From Saitoella complicata NRRL Y-17804 (taxonomy: Eukaryota > Ascomycota > Saitoellomycetes > Saitoellales > Saitoellaceae): a stretch of DNA of 64,000 nucleotides. Under the pieces are notes generated by a model. The model made no database searches, was not told the origin of the DNA, and was given only the letters and a program-made list of their open reading frames with translations. The translations under genes and the position numbers were made by a program. The DNA lies in the NCBI RefSeq assembly GCF_001661265.1, contig NW_017567008.1, positions 164,163-228,162 on the forward strand. The letters are read 5' to 3'. Of this stretch, positions 20,695-31,554 are shown one piece after another. How positions within the stretch are numbered: position 1 is the first letter of the stretch; each line of letters opens with the position of its first letter.

Positions 20695-21006
20695 CTACTC
20701 CTTCTTGGCCTCAAACCCAGCCAAATCCAACAAACTCTTCCTCCTGGTCCTCTGCTGAGCACCCTGCGGCACCTCCAAACCTCCACTCTCCTGCTCCCCA
20801 ACAGCAGATTCAAACTTCTGTGCCGTGGCGGCGGCGGAAGTAGTTGTGGATGGAGAGTAGTGATCATGTTGCTCGTGGAGGAGAGCCATCTGCTTCAAGC
20901 GATACTCGCGGTCCTCGCGGGCTTTGCGTTCGTCAAGAGGGGTGGAACCAGTACCAGAGGCAGATTCGGAAGTGAGACGGTCGACGAAACGGGATGGGAG
21001 AGACAT
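20695..21006 (-). CDS. small hypothetical protein, 103 aa
   Basis: ATG at 21006, single exon. It starts MSLPSRFVDRLTSESASG, followed by a charged helical stretch (PLDERKAREDREYRLKQMAL) and a C-terminal KSLLDLAGFEAKKE. There is no signal peptide or membrane segment. The regular amphipathic composition and the clean boundaries near a 5S gene suggest a real gene, but I recognise no family. Confidence 0.55.
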   Translation of the reverse strand: MSLPSRFVDRLTSESASGTGSTPLDERKAREDREYRLKQMALLHEQHDHYSPSTTTSAAATAQKFESAVGEQESGGLEVPQGAQQRTRRKSLLDLAGFEAKKE

Positions 21007-21741
21007 TGTTGTAGCTGATTGTATTCAAGTGATTAGATGTGAGGTCAATTGAGGGATGACAGGACGGAGGCACCTTTATATAGCAGGAGTTAATTGCAAT
21101 GGCTGTGTAACTGGTGTTGCAGTAGAATGAGCTTATCGTTTTAGCTTGAGGCTCTGACTGTTCCCCGCGAGGCGCAGTCGAACGTTATGACGCAACGACG
21201 AACACGAAATATGAGGGTTGACCTGAGAGTGGCAAATGCCCAGGTAGTTCCTGGAAGGTTCTTTAAGGGTTCAATTGGATCAAGTACTACGGGCATGTGC
21301 TCTATCCCAGAGCGGTAACGAGGGTGAGGAAAGAAGAGTTGGGGGACTGTCAAGGGATGTTGGATTGAATAAGCATCTCGGCACGCATACGCCAAGGCTC
21401 GGCAAAACTGGGCAATGCTCGGCGTGATATCCGACTCAAACCCACCGGCGGTCCGAGTTGACGTGGCACTTTATGAATCCGAAGGCTTATCTGCAACAGC
21501 TGCTGTAGCGAAGGTTCGAAAGCGGGGTAATTGGAACCGGTCGGATAATAAGGTCAATTGAATTGTGACGTTAAACTGTAGCTCACTTCCTGATAGAGTA
21601 ATGTAAAATGCCACTGTAGCAGTTCCTTCCTATGTGTGCTCAAGACCTGTGAAGCAAAAGTGACGTCTCATATGGCCTCCGCTCGTCCACGGGTTGTCGG
21701 CGTGACGTGACGAATTACCGCACTCTGAGAAACTCCATGAA
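21007..21741. other. intergenic, no gene seen
   Basis: About 735 bp with no supported coding region. The 84-codon minus-strand frame at 21141-21395 lacks motifs and looks like chance. It probably contains the promoter of the 20695-21006 gene. Confidence 0.5.
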
Positions 21742-22107
21742 TCACCACAGAGGACTTGCTAGCATGTACCCCTCGTCATTGGTCAGCAACCAGACATGCT
21801 CCTTCACACTATAAACCACATGCATCCCATCCTTCACTCCACATCTACACTTCATCGTAACGTCCCCGTCCTCCTTCCCATCCCCTCTCCTTACCCTCGC
21901 AGCAAACACAACCTCCTGCATTCTACTGCTCACTATCGACCTAGTCCAGCCTCTGCCAATGCTTTGCAATTCATCTAATACTCGTGGCAACGACGCACCC
22001 ACGTTACTGTGTTCGTACATACGGTGGTATCGTACGACTGTCTCTACCACAGAACGTAGAGGTCGAAGAGGTACCCGTTTCAGACGGGTTGCGGAAGCGG
22101 TTTTCAT
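21742..22107 (-). CDS. hypothetical protein, 121 aa
   Basis: ATG at 22107. It has a basic N-terminus (TRLKRVPLRPLRSVVETVVRY), then a helical middle and a C-terminal part with a CRCGVKDG motif and hydrophobic strands (MHVVYSVKEHVWLL). The basic start could be a mitochondrial targeting sequence. No homologue is recognised. It stands alone in a gene-poor stretch, so it may be a lineage-specific gene or a chance frame. Confidence 0.4.
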   Translation of the reverse strand: MKTASATRLKRVPLRPLRSVVETVVRYHRMYEHSNVGASLPRVLDELQSIGRGWTRSIVSSRMQEVVFAARVRRGDGKEDGDVTMKCRCGVKDGMHVVYSVKEHVWLLTNDEGYMLASPLW

Positions 22108-22895
22108 CTCTTAAAGCCATACGCGAGCTTGTAAGCAATGTGCATCATTAAGACGTAAACAGTACTCTGCTAATGCTCGTCGAATCTCGTCGGTTCGTGC
22201 TCATTCCTTCCACCGTTTCAGCATCGCATTAACCGCGAGGATCCCAGAGTAAGGGCATGAACGGATGATGTGAACTAGCTTTTCTTTATGTGATCCTCTC
22301 GCAATTGTCGGTGATATACTCTGGATCCGGACCCTAGACTAGACGCAAAGTGGTGAGATGTGGGTAACAGTCGACCCGCTAGTCATGCTGATAGTTTATC
22401 TATGCGGACACATTCAGGTATGTACACAGAAGTAGATTATGTTCAACAACGATAATCTGTCAACGTCCTTCATGACCCGTGGGAAGATGAGGATAATGAC
22501 ATTCGTGACGACTTCGCCCCCCTTCATCAACTCCACAAGCCCGAATCATACTATATAAACCGATCGAAACCCCGTCAGCCGCCCCCAGCCGCTGTCATTA
22601 TAAGTGCGCTCAAAGGGGCCTTATCCCTTCCCTTCCACGACGCTTGCGCAACGCGGCCGTTGTCTTCAAATGCGAAACCGAATAATTTCCCACGTGGCGT
22701 AAGTGATGTCCTTGAACATGCCAGGTATTGATGTGATCTACTTCGTCCATCATCGCATCGACCGGATGATCTTTGATGCATTGTTGGGCAGACTCGATAG
22801 CTGTGGATTAAGGATGCTTGGTAAAATGCTTTCTGGAGGTCCCACAACCTCAGGGACGTCAGTGATGGCCACGAGAGGTGCCCACATGGACTTCA
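22108..22895. other. intergenic, possible downstream exon of the 22896-23180 gene
   Basis: Most of this stretch shows nothing recognisable. On the minus strand near 22610-22812 there is a short frame with protein-like composition (QCIKDHPVDAMMDEVDHIN) preceded by an acceptor-like ATCCACAG. It could be a further exon of the small minus-strand gene, but the join would need a 128-nt intron with a GTCGGA donor. I leave it unassigned. Confidence 0.3.
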
Positions 22896-23180
22896 TCAAT
22901 GAGGGGCATTGAACTTCCGACACGTGATGGACAAATTGAGTGGAGATCGCGAATCAGAATCTGCTTGGAGATGGTGCATGACTTCAAGCGCAGCAGTCAA
23001 CGCCTTGACGAAAGTCGTTATAGTCTGGTCGCGACTCAAAGCGTCGCTCATCCTGTAAAAAGCAGTTGCCTTCCAACGAACAGCAGATGTTGTGAATTGA
23101 GTGCTTGCTGGTACCGTTCGGGATCGGACACCCGCCCCCACCCGTATACGTGAAGACCCTGAAGTTCTCAATGCACACAT
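22896..23180 (-). CDS. hypothetical protein, possibly mitochondrial, 94 aa
   Basis: ATG at 23180. The N-terminus is rich in Arg, Ser, Thr and Ala without acidic residues (RTSGSSRIRVGAGVRSRTV...TTSAVRWKATA), as in a mitochondrial presequence with a likely cleavage after VRW. A helical segment follows (SRDQTITTFVKALTAALEVM). The frame ends at 22896 unless spliced to a downstream exon. No family is recognised. A 5S gene lies 72 bp upstream. Confidence 0.35.
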   Translation of the reverse strand: MCALRTSGSSRIRVGAGVRSRTVPASTQFTTSAVRWKATAFYRMSDALSRDQTITTFVKALTAALEVMHHLQADSDSRSPLNLSITCRKFNAPH

Positions 23181-23251
23181 AATGCGATCTTTCAAGCAGA
23201 TATGGTTTCAAGTGATGAAGGACGACAAAAGACACGGAAGCGAATGCGAAA

Positions 23252-23370
23252 AAGATACAGCACCCGAGTATTCCCAGCTGGTCTCCCACGCTAGTACTGA
23301 CTGGGCCCTATGATGCTTAACTTAGGAGATCGGACGGGATCCTGTGCTTTCATCATGGTATGGCCGTATC
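23252..23370 (-). rRNA. 5S rRNA gene, copy 3
   Basis: The 119-bp 5S sequence on the minus strand, with a T-run terminator read on the minus strand (23249-23253). The upstream flank is TTGTCA, as in copies 2, 5 and 6. Confidence 0.97.
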
Positions 23371-23917
23371 TGACAACAAAAGAAACTAAAATCTACATTA
23401 ACACAATCGTATTTGGCTGAGAATATGACCTCGGGCGAACGTTTGTTTGGTACACGCTTATAGTCATATATCTGGCCCTCAAGCTCGCTGAACATCCTCA
23501 CCCTCCATCCTTCCCGTTGTATATACCTTAAGCCCATCACTGCAGTGAACGGTAACGACCTCTATCGCGCTCTCTACCCGTCGACGGCGTGCGAACACAA
23601 GTTCGGCGAGTTTTGCTTCACGTTCTGTAGAGATTTCAGGCCGGAATCCGGGCTCATGGACCAGTCAACGTCCCCAGTCGCGGGCCTGGCAATGCACACA
23701 ACAGTTGCAAATCGTCCATGATCATGTTAACAATCCCCATGACGGCAGTATTCGCAGAATTCCCCTTAAGCTTCTCAGGGTCCAGACAATCCCGCTGACG
23801 CCATCTGACACCTGCCCGCATTTTTGTGCATCGTGCGGAGTCAATTGCGAATTCGCCGACCGACGACCTCAAAAAACACTACACCAGAAACACCTCCAAC
23901 AAATCAACCAAGTAGCA
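23371..23917. other. upstream region of ADI1, no gene seen
   Basis: About 550 bp between 5S copy 3 and the ADI1 start. No coding region or repeat is evident. The last 40 bases are A/C-rich and typical of a fungal 5' leader. Confidence 0.5.
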
Positions 23918-24557
23918 ATGCGTGCTTACTACTACGCTGGAGAGGGTGATCAGAAGGAGCCTCATGAGGTTCATTTATGTGCTTTGCCGTATCTGAGGAT
24001 GGCGAACTGACTGGATGAACAGGGCGCCCCCGTTACCCAAGAAAAGCTCGACCAGCTCGGTGTCCTTGCCTGGCACTTCGAGGGAGACTCCCTCGAGGGT
24101 GTTGAAGCCGTCGCGAAGGAGCGTGACTACAAGAATCGCGACACTGTAAGTTCCTCCCTCCTCATCCATCATTTATTTCGCGCATCACGCTGACAACCCA
24201 CCTTAGGTCACCATCTCCCCCACCTCCCTCGGTGACCTTTACGAATCCAAAATCCGCACCTTCTTCGACGAACACCTCCACGAAGACGAAGAGATCCGCT
24301 ACATCCTCGACGGCGAAGGCTACTTTGACGTCCGCTCTAAGAACGACGAGTGGATTCGTTTGCATATGGTGAAGGGTGATTTGGCGGTTTTGCCTGCGGG
24401 GATCTATCACAGGTTCACGCCGGCGATGAGTAATTATACGAAGGCGTTGAGGTTGTTTAAGGATGAGCCGAAGTGGACGCCTGTGTCGAGGGCGGAGAAG
24501 ACGACGGATGAGAACCCGTACCGTTTGCAGTACGTTAAGCAGTTCGTCTCTGCTTAA
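23918..24557 (+). CDS. ADI1: acireductone dioxygenase, methionine salvage
   Basis: Three exons, 23918-23968, 24023-24145 and 24207-24557, all joined in phase 0; 174 aa, close to yeast Adi1 (179). The start [17 protein letters not shown] and then LGVLAWHF match the family. The metal site is complete: HLHEDEEIR gives His-X-His-X4-Glu, and a later His lies in PAGIYHRF. The fold is a cupin. The enzyme oxidises acireductone to 2-keto-4-methylthiobutyrate and formate in the methionine salvage pathway, with Fe or Ni as cofactor. The introns are 54 and 61 nt. Confidence 0.96.
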
Positions 24558-25014
24558 CATAGGCAGATGGAGAAGGAGTGTGATGTATGCTGATTTGGTT
24601 ATATCCTTGGCGTTGTGATGCAAAAGTTTCTCGATTTGAATTCAATATACCTTAACCGCCTACGGGCATCAACTACACCTCGAAACACATCACGAACGAT
24701 CATGACCGTAAATTGTAAAGCAAATTCTTTTAACTAACCACAATATCTACAAGCCCAAAAAGTAGACCATAACGCACAAGACAGCAAGAATTACAAATAC
24801 CAACAAAGGCAAACACTCATTACACCCAAAAAGAAAAACAGCTAAAACATTCAAAACACGAGATAAACCTACCAATCCAACGTTTGTAAACTCCCAAAAA
24901 AGTGAGTGAACCAATCCGGATCCACTCCTCTAAATCCACACGCGTCACATCATGTTACTATACAGATCACTCCCATGGTATTTCCCCTCTTTTTTCGACG
25001 ACTGAAGCGCAAGC
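24558..25014. other. convergent intergenic region, ADI1 / TUP1
   Basis: A/T-rich stretch holding the 3' UTRs of ADI1 and TUP1. No RNA gene or coding region is seen. Confidence 0.6.
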
Positions 25015-27045
25015 TTACGCCTGCATCGTCCAGATCTTCGCCCTCATATCACCGGAACCAGTAGCGAACAACTTGCCATTCGGCGAGATCGCAACGGAAA
25101 TGACAGAGTTCTTGTGACCCTGCAACATAAGCTGCGGGGTTCCATCCCGTGGGTCCCAGAACTCGACGCAACGGTCCTTAGATCCAGAAACGACCCATCG
25201 GCCATCAGGAGAAAGACAAACAGATAGAACGAAGTCCTTGTGTCCAGAGAAGGTGAGCTTGCAGTTTCCACCCTTAGCGTCCCGTCCGGTAGGCAGGCCC
25301 CTGGGTGAGTTCAACTCCCAGAGTTTGATAGTCTTGTCCAAACTTCCACTCAATAAGTCCTTACCATCGGGCGAGAACGCGACGGAGTAGACAGAGTCCT
25401 TGTGACCCTCGAGACGCTCGAGGAGGTATCCAGTCTGAGAATCCCAAACACGGACGATCTTGTCGAGGGAACCGGCAGCAACGTAACGGCCGTCGGGGGA
25501 GATGGCGACAGTAGTGACACCGTCTTCGATGGAGAGGGTAAGAATACACTGTCCGGTCTCCAAATCCCAAACACGAGCGGTACGGTCACCAGATCCAGAA
25601 GCAACATAACGGCCATCGCGAGAGAAGTCAAGGGAGTAGATATCTTGCTCGTGACCAGTGAGAAGGTGCACAATCTTCTTGTTCTTGATATCCCAGATAC
25701 GGATCTGCCTGTCCTCAGCACCAGTCGCCAACAACTTTCCATTAGGCGAGAAGCAGACGGAACGGATGTACAAATCACCCTCACGGTCAGCGGCCTCGTC
25801 CTTGAGGACACAGACCCTCTTTCCGGTCTTGACTTCGTAGATCTGGGCGGAGCGGTTGCAGCCGGTAGCGAGGTACTTGCCGTCAGCAGAGAAACGGACA
25901 CAGCAGACGACGGACATGTGCTCGAGGGAGTGGAGGAGGTTGACCTCAAGGTTCTTGGGTGCCTTAGGGTTGTAAACAACATACCAGTCCTCACCCTTCT
26001 TCTTCAACCCGCGGGGGAGGTCATCCTCAGAGTCATGGTCACCCATGGGGACATGAGGGGGAGCCGCGCCCATGGGAGGGACAGATCCGGCACGGTCCTG
26101 CTTGACCAAGGCGGCGTCACCACCGACATGAGGGGAAGGGACGATGGGTGCGATACCCGTGGCCTGAGACTGGGGAGTAGCGGTAACAGATCCAGCAGGT
26201 CCGTTATTTTTTGGGCGCTTAGGGACGGGTGTGGCATGTTGAGCACCTGGAGACTCGACGGCAGGGGCATTGGAGTTAGGAGGGTAGGCGGACTTCACGG
26301 AGCCCGGATACTGAGCGTTTGGGCCACCGGGACCAGGGGTATATGGCTCGGCGTCAGTGCGGGGACGCTTAGTAGGGGGCTGCTGCTGCTGTCCATTTGG
26401 GTAGCCGGGGTATCCTCCTTGACCAGGCTGACCCTGCTGCTGTTGTTGCTGCTCAGGAGCAGCGAGGGAGCCCTGACCGGACATGATGCCTCCGAAGAGG
26501 TTAGAAGGGCCTTGACCGATCGCGGGCGGCGCAGGCTGTCCAGGCTGTTGAGAAGCAGGAGTTTGCTGGTTCATGGGCGCAGCATGCTGCGGAGGGACCT
26601 GCTGTTGTTGCGGAGCGGCCTGTTGGGGCATGGGAGCCTGTCCACTGCGAGCTTCCAATTCGCGACGGAGACGCGTGATTTCGTCCTCGTATCTGTGAAA
26701 ATCGTCAGAACCAAAGTTATGAGGAGAACTCGTGTTAGCTCTTACTGTTGCTTGATCTTCTTGTGCGTCAACTCGAGCTCGTACACAGTCTGGCGAACCG
26801 ACTGCATCTCCTGGATCTGAGCAGAGACTACGACGCATACAGTCAGCATACAGCCCCCAAAGACGCGCATTCATCCCAATTGCAGACTCACTTTTGTGCT
26901 CATAATCGTCCTTGTGCATTTTGAAGACGCTTGCCTCCTGGGTGATGGAATCAAACTCATTCTTGATGGCGTCGAGCAACTCAGAGAGACGATTCGTCAG
27001 AGCAGGCGGCACCATGGGGCGACCGTGGTTGTAGATGTTCGACAT
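25015..27045 (-). CDS. TUP1: Tup1-type general transcriptional corepressor
   Basis: Three exons, 27045-26892, 26827-26746 and 26692-25015; 637 aa. The introns are 64 and 53 nt with CTGAC branch sites. The N-terminal tetramerisation helix ([19 protein letters not shown], then [18 protein letters not shown]) is followed by a Gln/Pro-rich linker with polyglutamine. Seven WD40 repeats fill the C-terminal half, for example [37 protein letters not shown] and [19 protein letters not shown]. Tup1, with Ssn6/Cyc8, represses many genes through histone deacetylases and nucleosome positioning. The fungal orthologues are RcoA and TupA. Both introns lack in-frame stops when read through together (see findings). 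Confidence 0.96.
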   Translation of the reverse strand: MSNIYNHGRPMVPPALTNRLSELLDAIKNEFDSITQEASVFKMHKDDYEHKSESAIGMNARLWGLYADCMRRSLCSDPGDAVGSPDCVRARVDAQEDQATVRANTSSPHNFGSDDFHRYEDEITRLRRELEARSGQAPMPQQAAPQQQQVPPQHAAPMNQQTPASQQPGQPAPPAIGQGPSNLFGGIMSGQGSLAAPEQQQQQQGQPGQGGYPGYPNGQQQQPPTKRPRTDAEPYTPGPGGPNAQYPGSVKSAYPPNSNAPAVESPGAQHATPVPKRPKNNGPAGSVTATPQSQATGIAPIVPSPHVGGDAALVKQDRAGSVPPMGAAPPHVPMGDHDSEDDLPRGLKKKGEDWYVVYNPKAPKNLEVNLLHSLEHMSVVCCVRFSADGKYLATGCNRSAQIYEVKTGKRVCVLKDEAADREGDLYIRSVCFSPNGKLLATGAEDRQIRIWDIKNKKIVHLLTGHEQDIYSLDFSRDGRYVASGSGDRTARVWDLETGQCILTLSIEDGVTTVAISPDGRYVAAGSLDKIVRVWDSQTGYLLERLEGHKDSVYSVAFSPDGKDLLSGSLDKTIKLWELNSPRGLPTGRDAKGGNCKLTFSGHKDFVLSVCLSPDGRWVVSGSKDRCVEFWDPRDGTPQLMLQGHKNSVISVAISPNGKLFATGSGDMRAKIWTMQA

Positions 27046-27675
27046 GATCGAGGGTTATATGCGCCGTAACCGCCTGTGACGATTGATCGAGCAGAGGGGA
27101 AGTTGCGGTGAAGGGGTTGATGGGTGACGCGATGTGATGGGCGTCGTGTGATCGCTTGAACAGAAGAAGTCGACGCGATGGAGGTGTCAGGCGAATCGAG
27201 AAAGCGAGTCCCCCTTGGATGGCGAGGCAGAACCTGAGTTTTCGTCGTCTGATGGTTGTTACGTCCGGGCGTTGGAGCGACTCGTGGCAGTTTGCGCTGA
27301 AGGGGCAGCGGGAGAGAGGCTAACAGGGTGGGCGCATCACCCTCGTTCCGGCGGACTAAAAGAAGCAAGCCAAATTGACCGCACCCGAGAATAGACACAT
27401 GGAGACGTGCAGCTGAACTGATATGAAGAAATCGACGCAGCCACACCAGACCCTCGAAGAACAATCCACCCCAACGCGCAGCAGCAATAGAACCCGACGG
27501 CACGCTCCACTCCCGAAAATTCATCCAATCAGCGTGAAAGTGATACCATTCGAAAACGCTTCCTTGCTTTATTCGGACCTGTCACTTTTGTTTTATCATC
27601 ATACGGGCGTTTCGTCGACTCATTACCCCGCTGTGCCGGTTCTCTTCCCTGTCACGGACGATCCACACCGCAAAC
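27046..27675. promoter_or_regulatory. divergent promoter, TUP1 / tRNA-editing gene
   Basis: 630 bp between two divergent ATGs, long for this window. It contains several short open frames without motifs. I see no single clear regulatory element. Confidence 0.5.
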
Positions 27676-29025
27676 ATGTCTCTCCCTGATATTACGAAGC
27701 ATGTCGGAGAATTGGCATGTCAGAAGGACAGTTACCTAAAGTCTATCGTGACCAAGGTCGTGCGCTGCGAGAAAGTCGTGCCCGCGGCTACGAACGGCAA
27801 AAAGAAGAAGGGCGCGGCGCCTGAATCTGAGAAGAAGGATGCTTGGGAGGTTGAGCTCCTCGATACAGGTGCATTCAGGTCTCCCCTCTTCAGTTAATTG
27901 CTAACGACCGAGTGTACAGTAATCTTCCCTGAAGGCGGAGGACAACTCCACGATACCGGCAGTCTTACCCCGACAATACCAGATGCCACGGCCGTCCACG
28001 TCTCAAACTGTCAACGCCGCCTTCTTTCCTGCATCCATACCACCTCCGCTCCCCTTGATCCCTCCACTGAAGTCCGTGTCAATGTCGACTGGCCCCGCCG
28101 CTTCGACAACATGCAACAACACTCCGGCCAACACCTTGTCTCCGCCGTTCTCGACCTCCCACCTTACCAGCTCGAGACCCTATCATGGGGCATGAACGCA
28201 ACCGAAGCTTACGTCGAGATCGGGCGGAAGCTAAGTGAGGAGGAGTTACAGGCCTTGGAGGATAGGTGCAATGAGCTTATCAGGGAGGATTTGAAGGTTG
28301 TGGTGCATACGAGTAACCGCGTTGACGACCAAGGGAATTTGCCTGCGGATTATGATCCGGAGAAGGGAACGGTTCGCGTCGTGTGTATCGGAGACCTCGA
28401 CCGGAACCCATGCTGCGGAACCCACGTCTCCAAGACTTCGCAGTTGAACGCAATCAGCATACTCTACACAACCCCCTCCCGCGGTCTCAACACCAAAATC
28501 AACTTTGTCGTCGGCGATCGCGTTCGCCGTACCGCCAAGCAGTCCGTCGGGCGACTCCGCAAGCTCGGCAACAAGCTTTCCTCCCAGATCGACGAAATCA
28601 CGGACAAAGTCGACAAACTCATGGACGACAAGAAAGACACCGAAAAGCGCGAAAAGACGTGGCGCCAACTCGCCGCCCGCTTCGAAGCCGAAAAAGCCCG
28701 TGCTGCTCTCGCTTCTCACGGAAAAGCATTCATCCACGCTTCCGAGGGCGGCATCCCTCACCTTTCGGAAATCGCCGCCGAAATCGGAGAGGCAAGAGAC
28801 ACGGGTGTCGTCCTCCTCGTTTGCGGTGACGATACTAACGAAAACGACGGTGGACCTGTTATGGTTACGGGTGAGGAGAGTAAGGTCAAGGAGTTGGCTG
28901 CGGAGGTGCAAAAGGCGTTACCGGATGTTAGGGGTGGAGGAAAGGCTAGGTGGCAGGGGAAGGTTGGGAAGTGGTGGCCTGGAGATGTGGAGAAGTTGAG
29001 GAAGTTGGTGGAGGGTGATGCGTAA
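27676..29025 (+). CDS. AlaX/AARSD1-type misacylated alanyl-tRNA deacylase
   Basis: Two exons, 27676-27868 and 27920-29025, phase 1, 51-nt intron; 432 aa. The join restores TVIFPEGGGQLHDTG, the family's N-terminal block. Zinc-site motifs of the editing domain are complete: HSGQHLVSAV (His-X3-His) and CCGTHVSKTSQL (Cys-X3-His). A coiled-coil linker (about 255-300) and a C-terminal DHHA1-like part follow. These free-standing editing proteins hydrolyse Ser- or Gly-tRNA(Ala) made in error and protect translation fidelity. A lysine-rich insertion (GKKKKGA) near residue 37 is probably a surface loop. Confidence 0.92.
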
Positions 29026-29374
29026 GTCATGGCATTTACACCGGCTACGCATTCATACGACATAGAGGCGCATATATACTGCACTTAAACACAGACATGA
29101 TGACAACCACCACGAGGCAGGAGATCGTGACTTCCTACAAGCCTTATAGGTATCGAAGAATTCCTCAAGTAAGGCACCCTCTCCTCGAAATTATGCGAAC
29201 TCGGACCGCCGGAGCGTACTTCCCCTTTCTGATACGATATGTACAACAGTGAATTAGACTGAGAAGAGACCCAAAAACGCCTAGATAAGCCCAGTAAATC
29301 CAAAATGCAACCTCGGTTTTGTATCTTTCACGACGCCATCGTTCCTTTCACTCTCGACCCTTAAGGATATGCAT

Positions 29375-29651
29375 TTAGGCGGCGAGAGGAGAGATCAACT
29401 TGATCAAGGAGATCTGCTTGGCGGAGCGGGTGTATCCTGTAATTCTCGATGAGTATTTCGAGCGGAAGAGTAGCGAAGATGAGTAGACGTACCGATGTAG
29501 AGAATCATGGGAATGAAACCCCAGTGGACGGCCTGCTTGGTGATCTCGATGACCCTGGAGATACGCTCCTACAGCACAGTCAGCAACCGGTCCCCTCGCC
29601 CGCGAACTCCAAACGAACCCTGGTCTCCTCTGATAGTGCGAAGAAAGGCAT
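29375..29651 (-). CDS. TOM7: Tom7, small subunit of the mitochondrial TOM complex
   Basis: Three exons, 29651-29619, 29568-29493 and 29436-29375, phases 0 and 1, introns of 50 and 56 nt; 56 aa. The spliced protein reads MPFFALSEETRERISRV, then ITKQAVHWGFIPMILYIG and a C-terminal TRSAKQISLIKLISPLAA. This matches Tom7 throughout: a short cytosolic N-terminus, one transmembrane helix with HWGFIP, and the terminal LISPL. Tom7 sits in the outer mitochondrial membrane and modulates TOM assembly and dissociation. The gene is invisible to simple open-frame scans because no exon exceeds 76 nt. It is divergent from MMM1. Confidence 0.95.
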
Positions 29652-29794
29652 GTTGTTGAGTATATAGTTTTCTGATCGTTCACTTTAAACTTTTGTGCCG
29701 ACGTCAGCTGCAGGTCCATGCCGGCGCCGAATTCAGCACGCCCGGGAGTCTACGATACACCTCCGCCATACGCACACCCCATGACAATTAGAAC
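29652..29794. promoter_or_regulatory. divergent promoter, TOM7 / MMM1
   Basis: Only 143 bp separate the ATGs of TOM7 (minus) and MMM1 (plus), both encoding proteins of mitochondrial outer-membrane biogenesis. It contains GACGTCAGCTG near the middle, resembling a CRE/ATF half to full site. An upstream ATG at 29781 opens a 14-codon frame that overlaps the MMM1 start out of frame and stops at 29823-29825. Confidence 0.6.
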
Positions 29795-31113
29795 ATGTGG
29801 GGACGAAGCAATACCGTCACCATAGTTGAGAAAGCCGTGTCGACTGCTGTTCCAGACTTGCCTGCTCCGGTACTGGAATATGTCTCGAGATTGAGTTCGC
29901 AACATGTGGATAGTCGGTGGAGTTTCACGCAGGGATTCTTGCTCGGGCAGTTTACTGTGATTGGCATGGTTTGCGTATTCCTGTGGGTGTTTATCTTGGG
30001 AGACAAGGACACAGTGTTGGTGGAGAATGCGAGAGGACAGTACCGGCGGAATCAATTACGGAAGAAGAAGTCCTCGGTACTGCGAAACACGCCCGTTCAA
30101 TCTACTTCAGAAATCCTCGCCAAGACGTTCTACAACGTCGCCTCTCATCAGCCGGAATCACTCGATTGGTTCAATGTGCTTGTAGCACAAGCAGTCATGC
30201 AATTCCGCGAAGACGCAAAGAGCAAGGACGCAATCCTCACATCTTTGGATGCCGTTATGAACGGACCACGGAAACCAGATTTCTTGAGTGATATCAGGAT
30301 CACGGAGTTGAGTTTGGGAGAAGAGTTCCCTATCTTTTCGAACTGTCGGATACGGCCAATGGAGGGTGAACCGAACCGATTGGTACACTTGCTCACTCCA
30401 TTATAAAAGCTTGCAATACTGACATTGAGATGTAGCGCGCAGAAATGGACATTGACCTCCGCGACCAAATCACCCTCGCAATCGAAACAAAATTCCTCCT
30501 CAACTACCCCAAACCCCTCTTCGCCGTCCTCCCCGTCGCCCTCGGCGTTTCCATCACGCGTTTCTCCGCAACACTTTCCGTCTCCTTCGTTCCGCCCCCA
30601 GACCCTGATACATCCTCGTCTACTACAACCCTGACCTTTAGCTTCAGCCCTGATTTTAGATTGGATATCAATGTGAGGAGTTTGTTGGGTGCGAGAAGTA
30701 GGTTACAGGATATCCCCAAGATCGCGCAGATAATCGAAAAGAGGCTGAGGGATTGGTTCATGGACCGTTGCGTGCAGCCGCATTTTCAACAAGTCGCGAT
30801 TCCATCATTATGGTACGCAAGTCTCATGAGTTTTAAAATATGAAGTGCGCTAACGAGAACTGTGTACAGGCCAAGTAAGGCAAAAGAAGGACATGTACAG
30901 AAAGAACGATCGACTCAGATGGAGGCTGGTGCGAATTTGCATTCGAGTGAGGAGTTGTTGGCGCCGCCTGCGTCACCGGGAGTGGAGACGGCGAGTACGG
31001 CGGAGGGGCTGCATCAGAGGACGAACTTGATGACGGGCGCAAATGGGAATGGGAATGCCGTTGGGAGTGTTGTGAGCAGGATGCCAGGAGCGATACCCGG
31101 AGAAGCATTGTGA
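29795..31113 (+). CDS. MMM1: ERMES component Mmm1, ER anchor with SMP domain
   Basis: Three exons, 29795-30382, 30436-30812 and 30870-31113; phases 0 and 2, introns 53 and 57 nt; 402 aa. After a short lumenal N-terminus, one transmembrane helix (about 46-68, GQFTVIGMVCVFLWVFILG) precedes the SMP lipid-transfer domain. Family motifs include YNVASHQPESLDWFNVLVAQ, DLRDQITLAIETKFLLNYPK, FSFSPDFRLDINVRSLLGA and RLQDIPKIAQIIEKRL. Mmm1 is the ER-side subunit of the ER-mitochondria encounter structure and, with Mdm12 and Mdm34, moves phospholipids between the membranes. The C-terminal tail after PSLWPS is divergent and disordered. Confidence 0.96.
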
Positions 31114-31243
31114 TTGAAAGCAGAAATAGCATGAGAGGGAACATTGCGAGGAACGTAAGGTACACTAGAGCATCCGGACAATTGCATGCGGCTTCGGTTC
31201 GGACGGGACGTAGGTTGTGGCCGGTGCATATGGGAAATGAACA

Positions 31244-31362
31244 GATACGGCCATACCATGATGAAAGCACAGGATCCCGTCCGATCTCCTAAGTTAAGCA
31301 TCATAGGGCCCAGTCAGTACTAGCGTGGGAGACCAGCTGGGAATACTCGGGTGCTGTATCTT
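31244..31362 (+). rRNA. 5S rRNA gene, copy 4
   Basis: Same 119-bp 5S sequence with a TTTT terminator. It lies between the convergent 3' ends of MMM1 and the RBR ligase gene. Its upstream flank (AATGAACA) differs from the TTGTCA of most copies. Confidence 0.97.
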
Positions 31363-31554
31363 TTCTTCCTTTTTGGGCTCATGCTTGCCCTGATCATGAA
31401 GATCCAGGGCCTTTCGGCCATTGTGAAGAAGTGCAGGTCACTTCGGTAAGCGCTATCTGCTGTAGCTATAGGTGCACATGCTTCAATGCGGTTTGAATGC
31501 TCTGCTATGCTATCCGTCCCTCATAGTACGCACGTGCTTCCTCATCCAAGCAAT

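Noticed and set aside
22703-22912. Plus-strand frame with HHRIDR, resembling the copper-binding HHxxxDR of tyrosinases
   Set aside because: No other tyrosinase motif is present nearby, the frame is broken on both sides, and the opposite strand has a more protein-like reading over the same bases.
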